Assembly: GCA_037043015.1 (NCBI GenBank)
Contig: CM073322.1
Coordinates: forward strand, 10,179,601-10,243,600
From: Bryum argenteum
Taxonomy: Eukaryota > Streptophyta > Bryopsida > Bryales > Bryaceae
Length of the DNA stretch: 64,000 nucleotides
Direction of reading: 5' to 3'
Positions 35,402 through 47,190 of this stretch are shown in pieces. The first letter of the stretch is position 1; every line of letters starts with the position of its first letter. The translations under genes and the position numbers were made by a program. The notes under the pieces are model-generated. The model was given only the letters and a program-made list of their open reading frames with translations. It did not search any database and was not told the DNA's origin.

Positions 35402-38400
35402 CTAGATGTGACCTTTCCTTGTAGCTAAATGAAGAGCTGTCTCCTCGTCAATGACCTTCGCATTAATGTTAGAACAGCAAGGAAGGAAAACCTTCACAAA
35501 CTTCACAAAACATTCCCTAGCAGCCATGCACAACGAAGTGTTCCCAAAGTTGTTGATCCTTGAAGCTTCTGATGTAGTTTTCACAACCTCAATGTGTCCT
35601 TGCCTTGCAACTGAATCAACGGTTGCCTCATCTTCAAAACCCTTAGCGTTAATCTTCGCAATGCAAGATTGGAGCATCTTTGCAATCTCCACAAATCCAT
35701 GGGTAGTAGCCAGGTGCAAAGGAGTGTTGCCATCTATGTTGGTTGCATTTACGCCCTCCTTTGAAGTCTCTAAAATGGTTTTCACGACCTCAATGTGTCC
35801 TTTCCATGCAGCACAATGAAGGGGTGTGTCATCCTCAATGTTCTTAGCATTAATGTCTGCGCCATAAGATAGGAGCACTTTAACAATCTCCACAAATCCA
35901 TACCTAGCAGCCAAGTGCAAAGGAGTGTTGTCATATTTGTCGACTGCATCAACACCTTGCTTTGAAGTCTCTAAAAGTAAACTCACAACCTCAGCAATGT
36001 GTCCTTCTCTTGCAGCAAAATGTAAGAGTGTCTCATCTTTAAAACCTTTAGCATTAGTATTTGCACCACAAGATAGGAGCACCTTTACAATCTCCACAAA
36101 TCCATATTTAGCACCCAAGTGCAATGGAGTGTTGCCAACTTTGTTGATTGCATCAACACCCTCCTTCGAAGCTTCTAGAATGGTTTTCACAACCTCAATG
36201 TGTCCAAAACATGCAGCAAAATGTAGGGTTGTCTGATCTTCAAAACCCTTAGCATTAATGTTTGCACCACAAGATAGGAGCACCTTCACAATCTCCACAA
36301 ATCCATATTTAGCAGCCAAGTGCAAAGGAGTGTTGCCAACTTTGTTGATTGCATCAACACCCTCCTTTGAAGCCTCTAGAATGGTTTTCACAACCTCAAT
36401 GTGTCCAAAACATGCAGCCAAATGGAGGGGTGTGTCATTCTTAAGGTTCTTAGCATAAATGTTTGCACCGCAAGATAGGAGCTCCGTTACATTTTCCACA
36501 AAACCACATGCAGAAGCCAAGTGCAATGGAGTGTAGCCACTTTTGTCGATTGCATTGACACCCTCCTTTGAAGCCTCTAGAATGGTTTTCACAACCTCAA
36601 TGTGTCCCAAACATGCAGCAACATGGAGGGGTGTGTCATTCTCAAGGTCCTTAGCATAAATGTTTGCATCGCAAGATAAGAGCACCCTTACAATCTCGAC
36701 ACATCCATATTCAGAAGCCAAGTGCAATGGAGTGTTGCCACCTTTGTTGATTGCATTAACACCCTCCTTTGAAGCCTCTAAAATGGTTTTCACAACCTCA
36801 ATTTGTCCTTTCCACACAGCAAAATGAAGGGGTGTATGATCCTCAAAGTTCTTAGCATTAATATTAGCACCACAAGATAAGAGCACCTTCACAATCTCCA
36901 CAAATCCATATTTAGCACCCAAGTGCAATGGAGTGTTGCCAACTTTGCTCATTGCATCAACACCCTCCTTTGAAGCCTCTAGAATGGTTTTTACAACCTC
37001 AATGTGTCCATAATATGCAGCAAAATGGAGGGGTGTGTCATCATCCTCAAAGCTCTTGGCATAAATGTTTGCACTGCAAGATAGGAGCACCCTTACAATC
37101 TCGACAAATCCATATGCAGAAGCCAAGTGCAATGGAGTGTTGCCACCTTTGTTGATTGCATTGACACCCTCCTTTGAAGCCTCTAGAATGGTTTTCACAA
37201 CCTCAATGTGTCCATAACATGCAGCGAAATGGAGGGGTGTGTCATTCTCAAGGTTCTTAGCATAAATGTTTGCACCGCAAGATAAGAGCTCCGTTACACT
37301 TTCCACAAATCCATATGCAGAAGCTAAGTGCAATGGAGTGTTGCCAACTTTGTTGATTGCATTGACACCCTCCTTTGAAGCTTCTAAAATGGTTTTTACG
37401 ACCTCAGTGTGTCCTCTCCACACAGCAAAATGAAGGGGTGTCTGATCCTCAAAGTCCTTAGCATTAATATTAGCACCACAAGATAGGAGCACCTTCACAA
37501 TCTCGACAAATCCATATTGCGCAGCCAAGTGCAAAGGAGTGTTGCCAACTTTGCTGATTGCATCAACACCCTCCTTTGAAGCCTCTAGAATGGTTTTCAC
37601 AACCTCAATGTGTCCATAATATGCAGCAAAATGGAGAGGTGTGTCATTCTCAAGGTTCTTAGCATAAATGTTTGCACCGCAAGATAAGAGCTCCGTTACA
37701 CTTTCCACAAATCCATATGCAGAAGCCAAGTGCAATGGAGTGTTGCCAACTTTGTTGATTGCATTGACACCCTCCTTTGAAGCTTCTAAAATGGTTTTTA
37801 CGACCTCAGTGTATCCTCTCCACACAGCAAAATGAAGGGGTGTCTGATCCTCAAAGTCCTTAGCATTAATATTAGCACCACAAGATAGGAGCACCTTCAC
37901 AATCTCGACAAATCCATATTGAGCTGCCAAGTGCAAAGGAGTGTTGCCAACTTTGCTGGTTACATCAACACCCTCCTTTGAAGCCTCTAGAATGGTTTTC
38001 ACAACCTCAATGTGTCCATTCCATGCAGCAAAATGTAGGGCTCTCTGATCTTCAAAACCCTTAGCATCAATGTTTGCACCATTAGATAGGAGCACCTTTA
38101 CGATCTCCACAAATCCTAGCCGAGCAGCGTAGTACAAAGGAGTGTCACCATGTTTATCAACTGCATCGACACCCTCCTTTGAAGCCTCTAGAATGGTTTT
38201 CACAACCTCAATGTGTCCTTTCCGTGTAGCAATATGAAGGGTTGTCTCATCTTCAAAACCCTTAGCATCAATGTTTGCGCCGCAAGATAGGAGCACCCTT
38301 ACAATCTGGACAAATCCATATGCAGAAGCCAAGTGCAATGGAGTGTTGCCACCTTTGTTGATTGCATTGACACCCTCCTTTGAAGCCTCTAGAATGGTTT

Positions 38401-39237
38401 TCACAACCTCAATGTGTCCATAATATGCAGCAAAATGGAGGGGTGTGTCATTCTCAAGGTTCTTAGCATAAATGTTTGCACCGCAAGATAAGAGCTCCAT
38501 TACATTTTCCACAAATCCATATGCACAAGCCAAGTGCAATGGAGTGTTGCCATCTTTGTTGATTGCATCAACACCCTCCTTTGAAGCCTCTAAAATGGAT
38601 TTTACAACCTTCGTGTGTCCTCTCCACGCAGCAAAATGAAGGGGTGTCTGATCCTCAAAGTCCTTAGCATTAATGTTTGCGCGACAAGGTAGGAGCACCT
38701 TTACAATCTCTACTAATCCTTCCCTCGCAGCCAAGTGCAAAGGAGTGTCGCCATATTTGTCGATTGCATTGACATTCACGTATGAACGTTCTGCACAGTC
38801 ATGAGAATAGGGAGAAGTTTGCCTATCAGAGAACATGGATATGATCGATTGAACTTAGAAAGTTCCTTTTACAATCAACAAAATGATTCAGTAAGTGCAG
38901 CTTCATGCAAGGGCATGTTACCTTGTGTGTTTGTCGAATTCACATCCACCCTGGAAACAAGAGCTTCCACAACGTGAACGTGTCCGTAATGTGCAGCAAA
39001 GTGGAGTGCAGTCTGGCTCTCCGCTCCTTGAGCATTGATGTTGTTCGCAAAACGTGGTAGAAACTCATCGACAAGTTCGATGTAACCATGCTTTGATGCA
39101 ATGTGGAGTGCGTTGTTCCCATCTTCATTGTATTGTTCACCCACATCCACACCAAGCCCAATACTCAGTTTCACCTCGTCAGTGTTCCCTGTCTTGACAG
39201 CAATCCAAAACCTTGATATAACCTCCGAGTCCCCCAT
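35402..39237 (-). CDS. Giant ankyrin-repeat protein
   Basis: Start ATG is at 39,237 (MGDSEVISRFW). Exon 1 runs to 38,922 and exon 2 from 38,790 to the stop at 35,402. The 131-bp intron has GT-AG ends and keeps phase (phase 1, joining NTQ to ERSYVNVNAIDKYG). The product is about 1,234 aa, nearly all ankyrin repeats of 33 residues (consensus GNTPLHLASAYGFVEIVRVLLSCGANI / GHIEVVKTILEASKEGV), roughly 33-36 of them. Odd and even repeats differ, giving a 66-residue dimer, and longer blocks of about 400 bp are almost identical (37,339-37,518 and 37,741-37,920). Ankyrin arrays are protein-interaction scaffolds; no enzymatic, kinase or membrane domain is present, so the partner is unknown. The stop looks premature because repeats continue downstream. 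Confidence 0.85.
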
Positions 39238-39602
39238 CGTTTCAAGTTCAGGAAACTGGAAGGTGTTCTGTGAGAGATACTTCAAGCGTCCGCCAAACAA
39301 CTTCTGCGACTGCGCACAAACTGCCCGCTCAGACCCTTGGACTCAAAATTTCCGGCAGGAAGACAGAGTCTCCATGGTCAAGTTTACAAACTCAGCTCAA
39401 CAAAGGTTACATCATGTCTTCACAGAAAACGATCTGTTCTAGTTACAGAAGTGAGTACTTCAGGATAACAGTATATCCCAAATCACAAACAAGGCGGCAA
39501 GTATCACCAACCAACCGTCGACATCTAAGAATGTTAAGGATCCAAGCCTCTAGGCATGACTTACCGTAACCAAGAAAAGATTAATTAGCAACACACCTGT
39601 AA

Positions 39603-39960
39603 AGATCCCACGGACTGTAACTTGAATGAAGCCGCAAAGTGTAATTCTAAAGATCCCACGGACTGTAACTTGAATGAAGCCGCAAAGTGTAATTCAAAAG
39701 CCACGATCTGTGAAAAAGCGGGAACTGTAAGAAAGCTCCACAAAATGGAACGTGAAAGCCACGAACCAGAACTCGAGAGCCACGAACTAGAACTTGAAAG
39801 CCTCGAACTTGAAAACCACGAACTGTAATCTGGAAGCCACGAACTGTAACCTGGTAGCCACTAACTGGAACTTGAGAGCATCAAACTGTAACCTGAAAGC
39901 CACGAACTGGAAGAAGTCACGACTGTAACCTGATAGCCACGAACCGGAACTCGAGAGCAA
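39603..39960 (+). repeat. Minisatellite block
   Basis: Two almost identical 48-bp units (39,603-39,650 and 39,651-39,698) start GATCCCACGGACTGTAACTT. From about 39,740 to 39,960 imperfect units of about 22-24 bp follow, built on AGCCACGAACTG plus GAACTTGA. It lies upstream of the minus-strand ankyrin gene. Confidence 0.8.
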
Positions 39961-41757
39961 AGAACACTAGTCTGAAGGCCAAGAGCTGCAACGTCAATGC
40001 CACGACCATGAAGAAAGCAACGGAGTGAAAGTGGGTAATGTGTGCGCAGGCAGAAAACTGTCGGGAGAAGGTCAAGCAGCGTTTTGAGAGCGCGCCATTC
40101 GAACACGCCATGGATGGCTATATCTGGTAGCTTACAGGCGTCACAGCCTCACACCAACGAAGGACAGCTAGACTGCTAGACCGGGTCCTCGGCATGGTCC
40201 TAGCACATGGGCAGGCACATTAACTCAAGGGCATTGAAGGGTACCTATTGACTTTCGTGCCAAACTCGCATCAAGCTATCGTAGTTAAGTGTTTTAACCC
40301 AAAATGTCGAAAACGATTTGACTCTAGTCAGGCTCTCTGTTATTATGGTATGGTGCTCTATAATGGCTCAATTTCAGCACGAGAAATCTACAGGGATGTC
40401 ACCAGTACAAGCAATTTTCGTGCATGGGGAAAACTAGAAGAAGAATAGAGCAAATGGAATCATCACTTTTGGACTCTCCTACAATGAGTTATGAATTTTT
40501 GAAGTTGAAAAATATAGGTGTTCCTAAAATGGTGCCCTAAAAAGATACCCTATAATGTCTGCGGTGAGTACATGATACTATTGCGTGGGGAATCTATTAT
40601 GTCCTCTGACTCAAGATTACTAGGGCTCCATTTTCGGCACTGCGCCATTTTTGGCACTGCTACCATAAATATGGATAGCATAAGGTTGAAACTTCTTGAA
40701 ACTCTGGTCACGCTCTCTGTTATTAAATATGGATCTAGCACAAGGTTGAAACTTCTTGCAGATTGTAGAATTTTTCCAAACCTATCTGAAAAGTAATTTC
40801 GAGTTTCAAAATTCCTCATACTTTAGGATATATTCATGGTCAAAGTTTGAAAACACTATACAAAATGTGCCCAGACTCCGGTATATATGCTCATTTATTC
40901 TCAAAATATGTCCAAAAGACCAAAATTGATTAGATAGCAGTAACTTCAAAAATTTACCAAAAAGTGAGATTTTACTTTTCTTCAAGTTTTGTTTTGGTGT
41001 ACATGTACCAAGGCGTGGTCTCACCGTTTGGATTTCCAATCCAAGAATTTTTCACATGCCTTTTTTATTGTCAAAGACCAGCATTTGTATTTGCATTTCA
41101 GCATACTTATAAGTGAATAATCAAGCATTTCTATAGGTGGCATATGTTCAATAAGGGTAAGAATCATATAGACGTAATCCTAACTTGCTTAGGAACAAGG
41201 ATTTGAAGAGCCTCAATTCAAACTTACTTGGAAAATAAGGTTTATTTCAACTTTAAATATAATGATCACGCAATTGGTGAGGAATTTGAATGTACGATCT
41301 TATACACACATACAAGTACAAGTTTGGTACTATATCCTACGTTTACATACTCAAAAATATCTCAAAAGTTATAAATTTGCATCTTGCAATGACAGAGGTT
41401 GTTTTCACGCTTTTTGGCACTTCTGAAACCTTAATACGACATTAGGGGTGAAGTGCAGGAGTCTATAGGCTTGCATCTTTTGCATGTGATTATAGACGAT
41501 CAAATACGGTAAGATTCGTGCAAGCTTTAGGATTTTGGGTAATTTGGATTGTACGTAGGATTGGTGGTTTGGGTTGTACGTAGGATGGGTGATTTGGGTT
41601 TTACGCAGAATTGGTGATTTGGGTTTTGAATATGAAACGATTTTGGTTTGAAATTTAGAGTTTTGAAATAAAGTTTGTGCAGATACAAAAGGTTTTGAGT
41701 TTACTCTTACTTTGAATCAAATACAGAAGAAATCATATAATGTAAACTTGTAAATGA
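39961..41757. other. Intergenic stretch with short repeats
   Basis: No gene supported. A 60-bp direct repeat (about 40,668 and 40,728, sharing AAGGTTGAAACTTCTTG) is present. The stretch about 40,930-41,220 is a diverged relative of about 42,610-42,900: both share ACTTCAAAAATT.ACCAAAAA.TGAGAT, then a GTGTA block, and later TGGATTTCC/TAGATTTCC. They flank the minisatellite and MITE between them. Confidence 0.5.
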
Positions 41758-42300
41758 AATCGTGATAGTACTACCTCCTATGTGCGATTGTAATGGTGAT
41801 ATCCCCTATGTGCGATTGTAATGGTGATATCCCCTACGATTGTAATGGTGATATCTCCTACGTGCGATCGTGAAAGTACTACCCCCTATGTGAGATGGTG
41901 ATAGTACTACACTAAAAATTATATTTAGTGTTGGCAACACTAAACGCGAACAACAACACCAATTGTCAACAAGGGTAGAATTGTAGCAACTCTATTGTCA
42001 ATACCAACACCAATTGTGAATAATAGTAAGATTTAAAGAACTGAAAAATGAAGAAGTTGACATTTAGTGTTACATTTTGATTTAGTGTTAGCCAACTTGC
42101 AACTTTGGCGGCTAAAAGGGAGGCTTCCGTTAAGATATGGTGGCCCCCAATACACTAATTGTTCACAAATTGACTAATAGTGTTGGAGCATGATGGTGGT
42201 AACTACACCAATTGTCATCCAACACTAAACATAATTTTTAGTGTACCAAATATGTGGGATCGTGATAGTACTACCCCTATATGCGATCGTAATAGTGCTC
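41758..42300 (+). repeat. Minisatellite interrupted by a MITE
   Basis: Irregular units built on GATCGTGATAGTACTACCCCCTATGTGCGA and GATTGTAATGGTGATATCCC run at 41,758-41,907 and resume at 42,254-42,300. The interruption is the MITE at 41,908-42,245. Confidence 0.7.
41908..42245. mobile_element. 338-bp MITE inserted in a minisatellite
   Basis: Inverted ends TACACTAAAAATTATATTTA and its near-inverse at 42,219-42,245, both continuing into TAGTGTTGG/CCAACACTA. Flanking TA may be the target duplication, as in Tc1/mariner-type MITEs (family knowledge, tentative). The interior has repeated ACACCAATTGTCA words and no ORF. Confidence 0.75.
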
Positions 42301-43117
42301 TGTGTATACTACCGTGGTGGTCAAAATATAATCAAGAAGACGTACCTACCATATTCCTCTCTAATATGGACGTCAAGCCACTCCACTTTAGACTTTGGGC
42401 CATCGTTTAGTGCCTGTTTATTTTAATTATTCATTTAATCATATGTGAGGTTGTTGTAGTGTCTAATTATTATGTCCAGTTATGTCCGGTTATGTCCGGT
42501 TATGATTACCTTAAAAACAAAGGAGAATGACAAGGACTTTGATTGCGTGAGGTTCAAACTTCTCGCTCTAATTCCCCAAATCCTCATACATTCTTAAAAA
42601 TCTCCCTCATAAACTTTTGAATCATAGAAACTTCAAAAATTCACCAAAAATTGAGATCTTAAGATAAATTATCATTGTTTTTTAGTGTATGTGTAAGAAG
42701 ATACCAAGACATGTTCTCAACATTTAGATTTCCCTGCATGATGATTATTCACATGTTTTATTAACCGTCAAAAATAGACCTTTGCATGCTCTTTGTATTC
42801 TGATTTTGGCATACCCTCATGTAAAAAAATCAGGATCTTTCTGTAGGTTTAATATAACGTGTACGTTACTTGCCTAGAAAAAAACAAATTTAAAATTTAA
42901 ATCATGAGGTCCAAAAGACAAGGAATCATTGTGCTAACATCATGGGGCCAACTTGCCAGGAGATTCTGCATGTGGTTTTTGCGTGAGTATCAAACTTACT
43001 TTACTTGCCCACTTTTGAAAATTAGAAAGTGTGTGAATTAGAAATCATTAAAACAAATGCCAACTTGCCAAATGAATCAGGACTTGTTCAAGTTAGCGCG
43101 GCCCTACCAACCGGGCA
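42301..43117. other. Intergenic stretch
   Basis: No gene. A short TCCGGTTATG direct repeat occurs near 42,475-42,505. The 42,610-42,900 segment is the second copy of the diverged repeat described at 40,930-41,220. Confidence 0.4.
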
Positions 43118-43546
43118 CCCTTAAACGTCAAGCCCCTTTGAAAATACACTAGAAACCAAGCCCGAGGGGCATGCTCTGACGTTTAAGGGTTAAAGGCGCA
43201 TGGCAGCCCCTCGGGCTGTTTTCCAACATAATCTTGCATGTAGCTCTTTTGATTCTCAATCTTTCACTTATTTTTTTATATCATTGTGGTCACCTTTTTG
43301 TGATGCATCTACCAAGTGAAATCCTACAATTCAAATCGCAATTTTTATGAGTGATTTGTGCTTTGGAAAGATTGTGGTGGTAGGTTGAAATTGCACAAAA
43401 CCTTGTAGGGGGTTGCAAACTCATCATTGATTGGATCATTCATGTTGCCCAAGTTCAAAAAGTGCACTATTCATGTTGCCCAAGTCCAAAAGATGCCGAG
43501 ATCCAATTTGGGGCTGCCCATTGAGGAGTGGAAGGACCTTCAAGGG
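43118..43546 (-). mobile_element. Cluster of CCCTTAAA-type TIR elements
   Basis: 43,118-43,189 is bounded by CCCTTAAACGTCA and its exact inverse. It is followed by TTAA and then by 43,194-43,546, a diverged inverted copy of the 330-bp element at 16,479-16,808 (shared interior CCCCTCGGGCT, CTTTGGAAAGATTGTGGT against its complement, and others). The right end is AAGGG-TTAA, directly followed by CCCTTAAA and then the duplicated lipoxygenase sequence. Confidence 0.6.
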
Positions 43547-43558
43547 TTAACCCTTAAA

Positions 43559-44360
43559 GACCCACACAAGTTCATGCTGGAGACTCTGCCGAGCCAGGAG
43601 CAGGCTACGGTGCTGATGATGGTGGTGGAGTCTCTGTCCACGCACTCTCCTGACGAAGAGTACCTGGGTTACAACGGCATGCACACGAACTGGAGCAGCG
43701 ACGAGCGCGCTGTTCACGCTTTCAAAGCATTCTCGGCCCGGTTGGCCGCTGTGGATCGTCAAATCCATGAACGGAACGCAGACCTTTCGCTTAAACACCG
43801 ATCTGGCGCCGGCGCGCTACCGTACTCTCTCTTGTTGCAGAAATCGGACGCCGGGATCACCATGCGAGGAATCCCCAACAGCATCTCCATCTAGTACACA
43901 TCTGCTCTCAGCTCCTGTTCACAGGTTGAACCGGCTCACTTCCATCTTTCTATTTTCTGAGCATTTGCACTCCCATTCATTGCTGGTCTCTGATGCACAT
44001 GAAACCTTGGTGGTGGTGGAAGATTGAGTAGAAGTTGGTAGATTCACCCAGAACAAACAAGGAATGAGCCATTGTATATGATTGTTTGAGACAAAATGTA
44101 GTGTAATGTTTGCCCGGAGGCAACTTTTGATACATACCCTGGGTTATTGGGGCCATGATATCGGCAGTTGATTCTACCTTACTGCTTGGCCCTAAATTAA
44201 GAACAGTTAGCCACAACTTACGTTATGAGTCTACGAAGAGACTTCTGCTGTTACTATGCAATGAGTGTTCGAATGTTTGACAAGGTTATGTGCATTTGAT
44301 CATAACTTAACATCAGTAAGCTGTGTATCTACGCCCAGGTACACATTCACATCCAGATGG
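43559..44360 (+). pseudogene. Duplicated 3' end of the lipoxygenase gene
   Basis: Nearly identical to 30,241-31,050: the last 111 codons (to GIPNSISI and stop) plus the 3' flank. It lacks exons 1-5 and most of exon 6, including the HAAVNFGQY iron ligands, so it cannot make an active enzyme. Of five coding differences I count four that are silent. The left border falls exactly after CCCTTAAA, the terminal motif of neighbouring TIR elements; the right border is near 44,360, where homology stops abruptly. Confidence 0.93.
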
Positions 44361-44605
44361 GTGAAAGCACACTAAGGTGGGTGCACTCGCGGCCAGCCCA
44401 TTGTACTTAAAAAGCACTAGAAGTCAACCATATTTAGGAGCAAATTCTCTGGGGTACTTAAGGTAAGAAAATAATTTTTTAAGTATAATGTACAGAGGGG
44501 GGCACATTGGGTGTTGTGCGCGGTATAATGGGATGAGCAGTTTGTCAGGGTTTAGAACGCGATCCGACTGTCATCATCAATGTTGCATATTTTTCGCGAG
44601 GTGCC

Positions 44606-44720
44606 ACCGGCTATCACCAGTCCAGCTCAATGGAACACCGGTGATCACCGGTTTTCGCGCGCAATTCGTGGTGACCGGTAATCACCGGTTGCCTAAGCAT
44701 GGCAACTGGTGATCACCGGT
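44606..44720. repeat. Cluster of four ACCGGTGATCACCGGT palindromes
   Basis: One perfect 16-bp palindrome (44,637-44,652) and three one- to three-base variants (44,606-44,621, 44,674-44,689, 44,705-44,720) are spaced 31, 37 and 31 bp apart. It has the appearance of a cluster of dimeric protein binding sites or a small palindromic repeat. No gene starts nearby. Confidence 0.8.
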
Positions 44721-44759
44721 CACCATCGTCTCGCACATGGCGGCTAGGGTCTGTCACAT

Positions 44760-45350
44760 TCGTGGTTTTGCCTGAAGCGGCCGTTGTGCTCGTACTGGCT
44801 GTATGTTGCCGCGAGCCCCTTTTGTGTTTTGCGAGCGAGGCTGGGGTGTTTGCAGGTGTAGGCAGAGCGTTAGGTGAGGGTTTGCTTAGGTGAGCTTTTG
44901 TTTCTTCACGAGAAGCGGCCGTTGTGCTTTCGAGAGAGCCGCAAGTCTTTGGCCGTTTGAACATCGTGTTTTACGAGTGAGTCTGTGTGTTTTTTGCGGC
45001 GAGGCCGCGAGGGTGTTTGCGGTGTAGGAGGAGCTTTAGTTTAGCGGGCGGTTTCCTCACTTTCGGGAGAAGCGGCCGTTGTGCTCTTAGAGAGCAAAAA
45101 CATTTGTGTTGTCATGTTTTGCGAGTGAGGTGTGTTTCGCGAGCGAGGGTTTTTTGCAGGTTAAGACGGAGCTTCTGACATAGGTGAGCTTCTGTCAATT
45201 TGTTGCTTCTGTTAATAAGCGGGCGTTTAGGTCTTAGAGAGCCGTAGTAGCTGTGTTGTGTGAGTGAGACCTGTATTGCGAGTGAGACCTCTTTTGCTTT
45301 TGCGAGTGAGACCTGTTTTGCGAGTGAGACTTGTTTTGCGAGCAATGGGT
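44760..45350 (+). repeat. GC-rich imperfect tandem repeats
   Basis: GAAGCGGCCGTTGTGCT occurs near 44,774, 44,912 and 45,069, defining units of about 138-157 bp that also share GCGAG.GAGG and TTGCAGGT blocks. From about 45,255 to 45,346 shorter units based on TTTTGCGAGTGAGACCT repeat four to five times. Short ORFs here are by-products of the GC-rich composition. Confidence 0.65.
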
Positions 45351-45523
45351 GTTTGCCGTAGCTTTAGGTGAGCTCGAGGGTACGGAGAGAATGCCAGTGA
45401 GGGTTTAGGGTAGGTTTTTCGGGTTGAACATTGTCTCGAGCAAAGAACTCGAGAGTATTAGGTGGAGTGCAGGGGTTCGACTTTCCACCAAAATGTGTTG
45501 TCGTGTAGGTTAAGGAGCTGACG

Positions 45524-45613
45524 AGGAGCTCTGGTGAAGGAGAGACTGCCGAGGAGCTTTGGTGAAGGAGAGACTGCCGAGGAGCTCTGGTGAAGGAGAG
45601 ACTGCCGAGGAGA
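45524..45613 (+). repeat. 28-bp minisatellite, 3.2 units
   Basis: Three consecutive units (45,524-45,551, 45,552-45,579, 45,580-45,607) differ by one base: GAGGAGCTYTGGTGAAGGAG plus AGACTGCC. A partial GAGGAG follows. It ends about 25 bp before the left inverted repeat of the large candidate element. Confidence 0.9.
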
Positions 45614-46018
45614 GGTGATCAACATTATTTAAACTAACACCATATTCATTATTTTGAGAGTATCCCTCAAAAATGAGAGTATTGTTGAGGCCCAGAAGTA
45701 ATGATAAAAGTACAAGTAGTCTGTAAAAAATGGTATCAGGTAGATATAGATGGATGAATAATTGTATGGCAGACTGGAATATACATGAATGTATGTTTAT
45801 TTATAGACATTGTATACAAGAATTGACTACGTCAAAGGAAATATGCTCATCCAGATAAAAATGTGAGCTCTGGTTACATACAAATGATACGAATGTACGA
45901 TGGTAAATACGATATTTCTATTCCAATAGAACACTCTGATGGTGGTGTTGAATGTGGGCTATCCCCGGAGAACCATACCGATCAATGTACTCTAAATCAT
46001 ATCAAGATCGTTGCCGTA

Positions 46019-46928
46019 TCACAAGTGCGAACGGCAATTTCGGCTAGTGCCTTCCACACTTCCCGGTCCACGACTATACCCCGTGTATGGTGACGAACGC
46101 GAACTTGAATTTTCACGTCGCTGAAGCTTCAAAATTCGTTGCTCCAATGCATCGCGAACAGGAGGAACCCTAACTCTGGACTGAAATCCATCGTGTGACT
46201 GAGTCTGGCGGTGACTTTCGTGTAATGGCGGGCGCATAGTACGGAAACGCAAACGCGAGGAATCAACAGAATGGGCAACAGGCGGTTTAGGTGGCTCCGT
46301 TAGTTCCGTCCGGCAGTCGCCAAGTTCTGTTGCTGGCTCCAAAGACTTCAATGGACAAGGCGTAGAGAGAGAATGGGTCGACGCACCACGAGATACTTTC
46401 AGCGACGATGCCTTATGAGGTGATAAAGGAAGAGCCGGAGACTCGACAATGACCGGTATGGGCACGACTGCTGTAGTTGTCGCCTAAGTGCATAAAAAGA
46501 CATAGAGAAATGTAAGTAAATCAAACTACGATGCCAGTTAAGAACCAGGAAAAACTCATAAATGAACTGCTTCAAGTATGTCATACTTGTACGGGAAGTG
46601 CATCATCAACTAACTCAGAATCATCGTAAAGCTTTCTTTGCGGAGCGCCACCTCGACTTGATTCGTCAATTAGGGTACGGGTCTTCAGCGGGGAAGGAGA
46701 ACATGCAGAGTGTGGTCGCTTACCGCCAAAAGGAGGACTATCCACAACACCATCATCAATTGCCATTGTCGAGTAGTCCATAGTTGATTGTGCAGTAGCT
46801 GCTGAGTACATTATGTGGCCCATTCCACTCTGCGAAATTGAGTATTGTCCGTAGTCCAAAATCGAATCAGCAGAAGCAGCGCAACGGAAATCAAAATCAT
46901 TGTCCGAAACCGAGACAGAATTGGACAC
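46019..46928 (-). CDS. Ser/Pro-rich hypothetical protein exons
   Basis: Two exons are supported: 46,928-46,587 (114 codons, entered through a TATCCAG/ acceptor) and 46,483-46,019 (ending in a stop). The intron has a GTATGA donor and CACTTAG acceptor and conserves phase 0 (PVQ joined to ATTTAVVP). The product is Ser/Thr/Pro-rich and probably disordered, with an acidic first part and a basic second part; no domain is recognised. There is no start codon in exon 1, so an upstream exon is required. It may be the 3' end of the FCP1-like gene by alternative splicing, or a separate gene. Confidence 0.5.
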
Positions 46929-47190
46929 CTGGATACGAATTCATTTTAGAGGAATCATCAACAAGGATGATATGCAATATGATATAACCAAATCACCTCG
47001 CTAGTTAAACCAATGCTGAGAGAACTAGCATCATCAAACACTACAATAAAATAAAGGGTCGGACAGAAGCCCGCTCTGAAATGACATCAGTCCAGGAGGA
47101 GACATTAATATTGAATCATTTATTATAATCTACACAATATACATGACAAATTTGAATCTTGTCTGGTGAGGCCAATCATGGTTAACTAGC

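Noticed and set aside
43427..43894. 155-codon ORF as a gene
   Set aside because: It is a chance fusion of TIR-element sequence with the duplicated lipoxygenase C-terminus; only the latter is gene-derived and it lacks the catalytic core.
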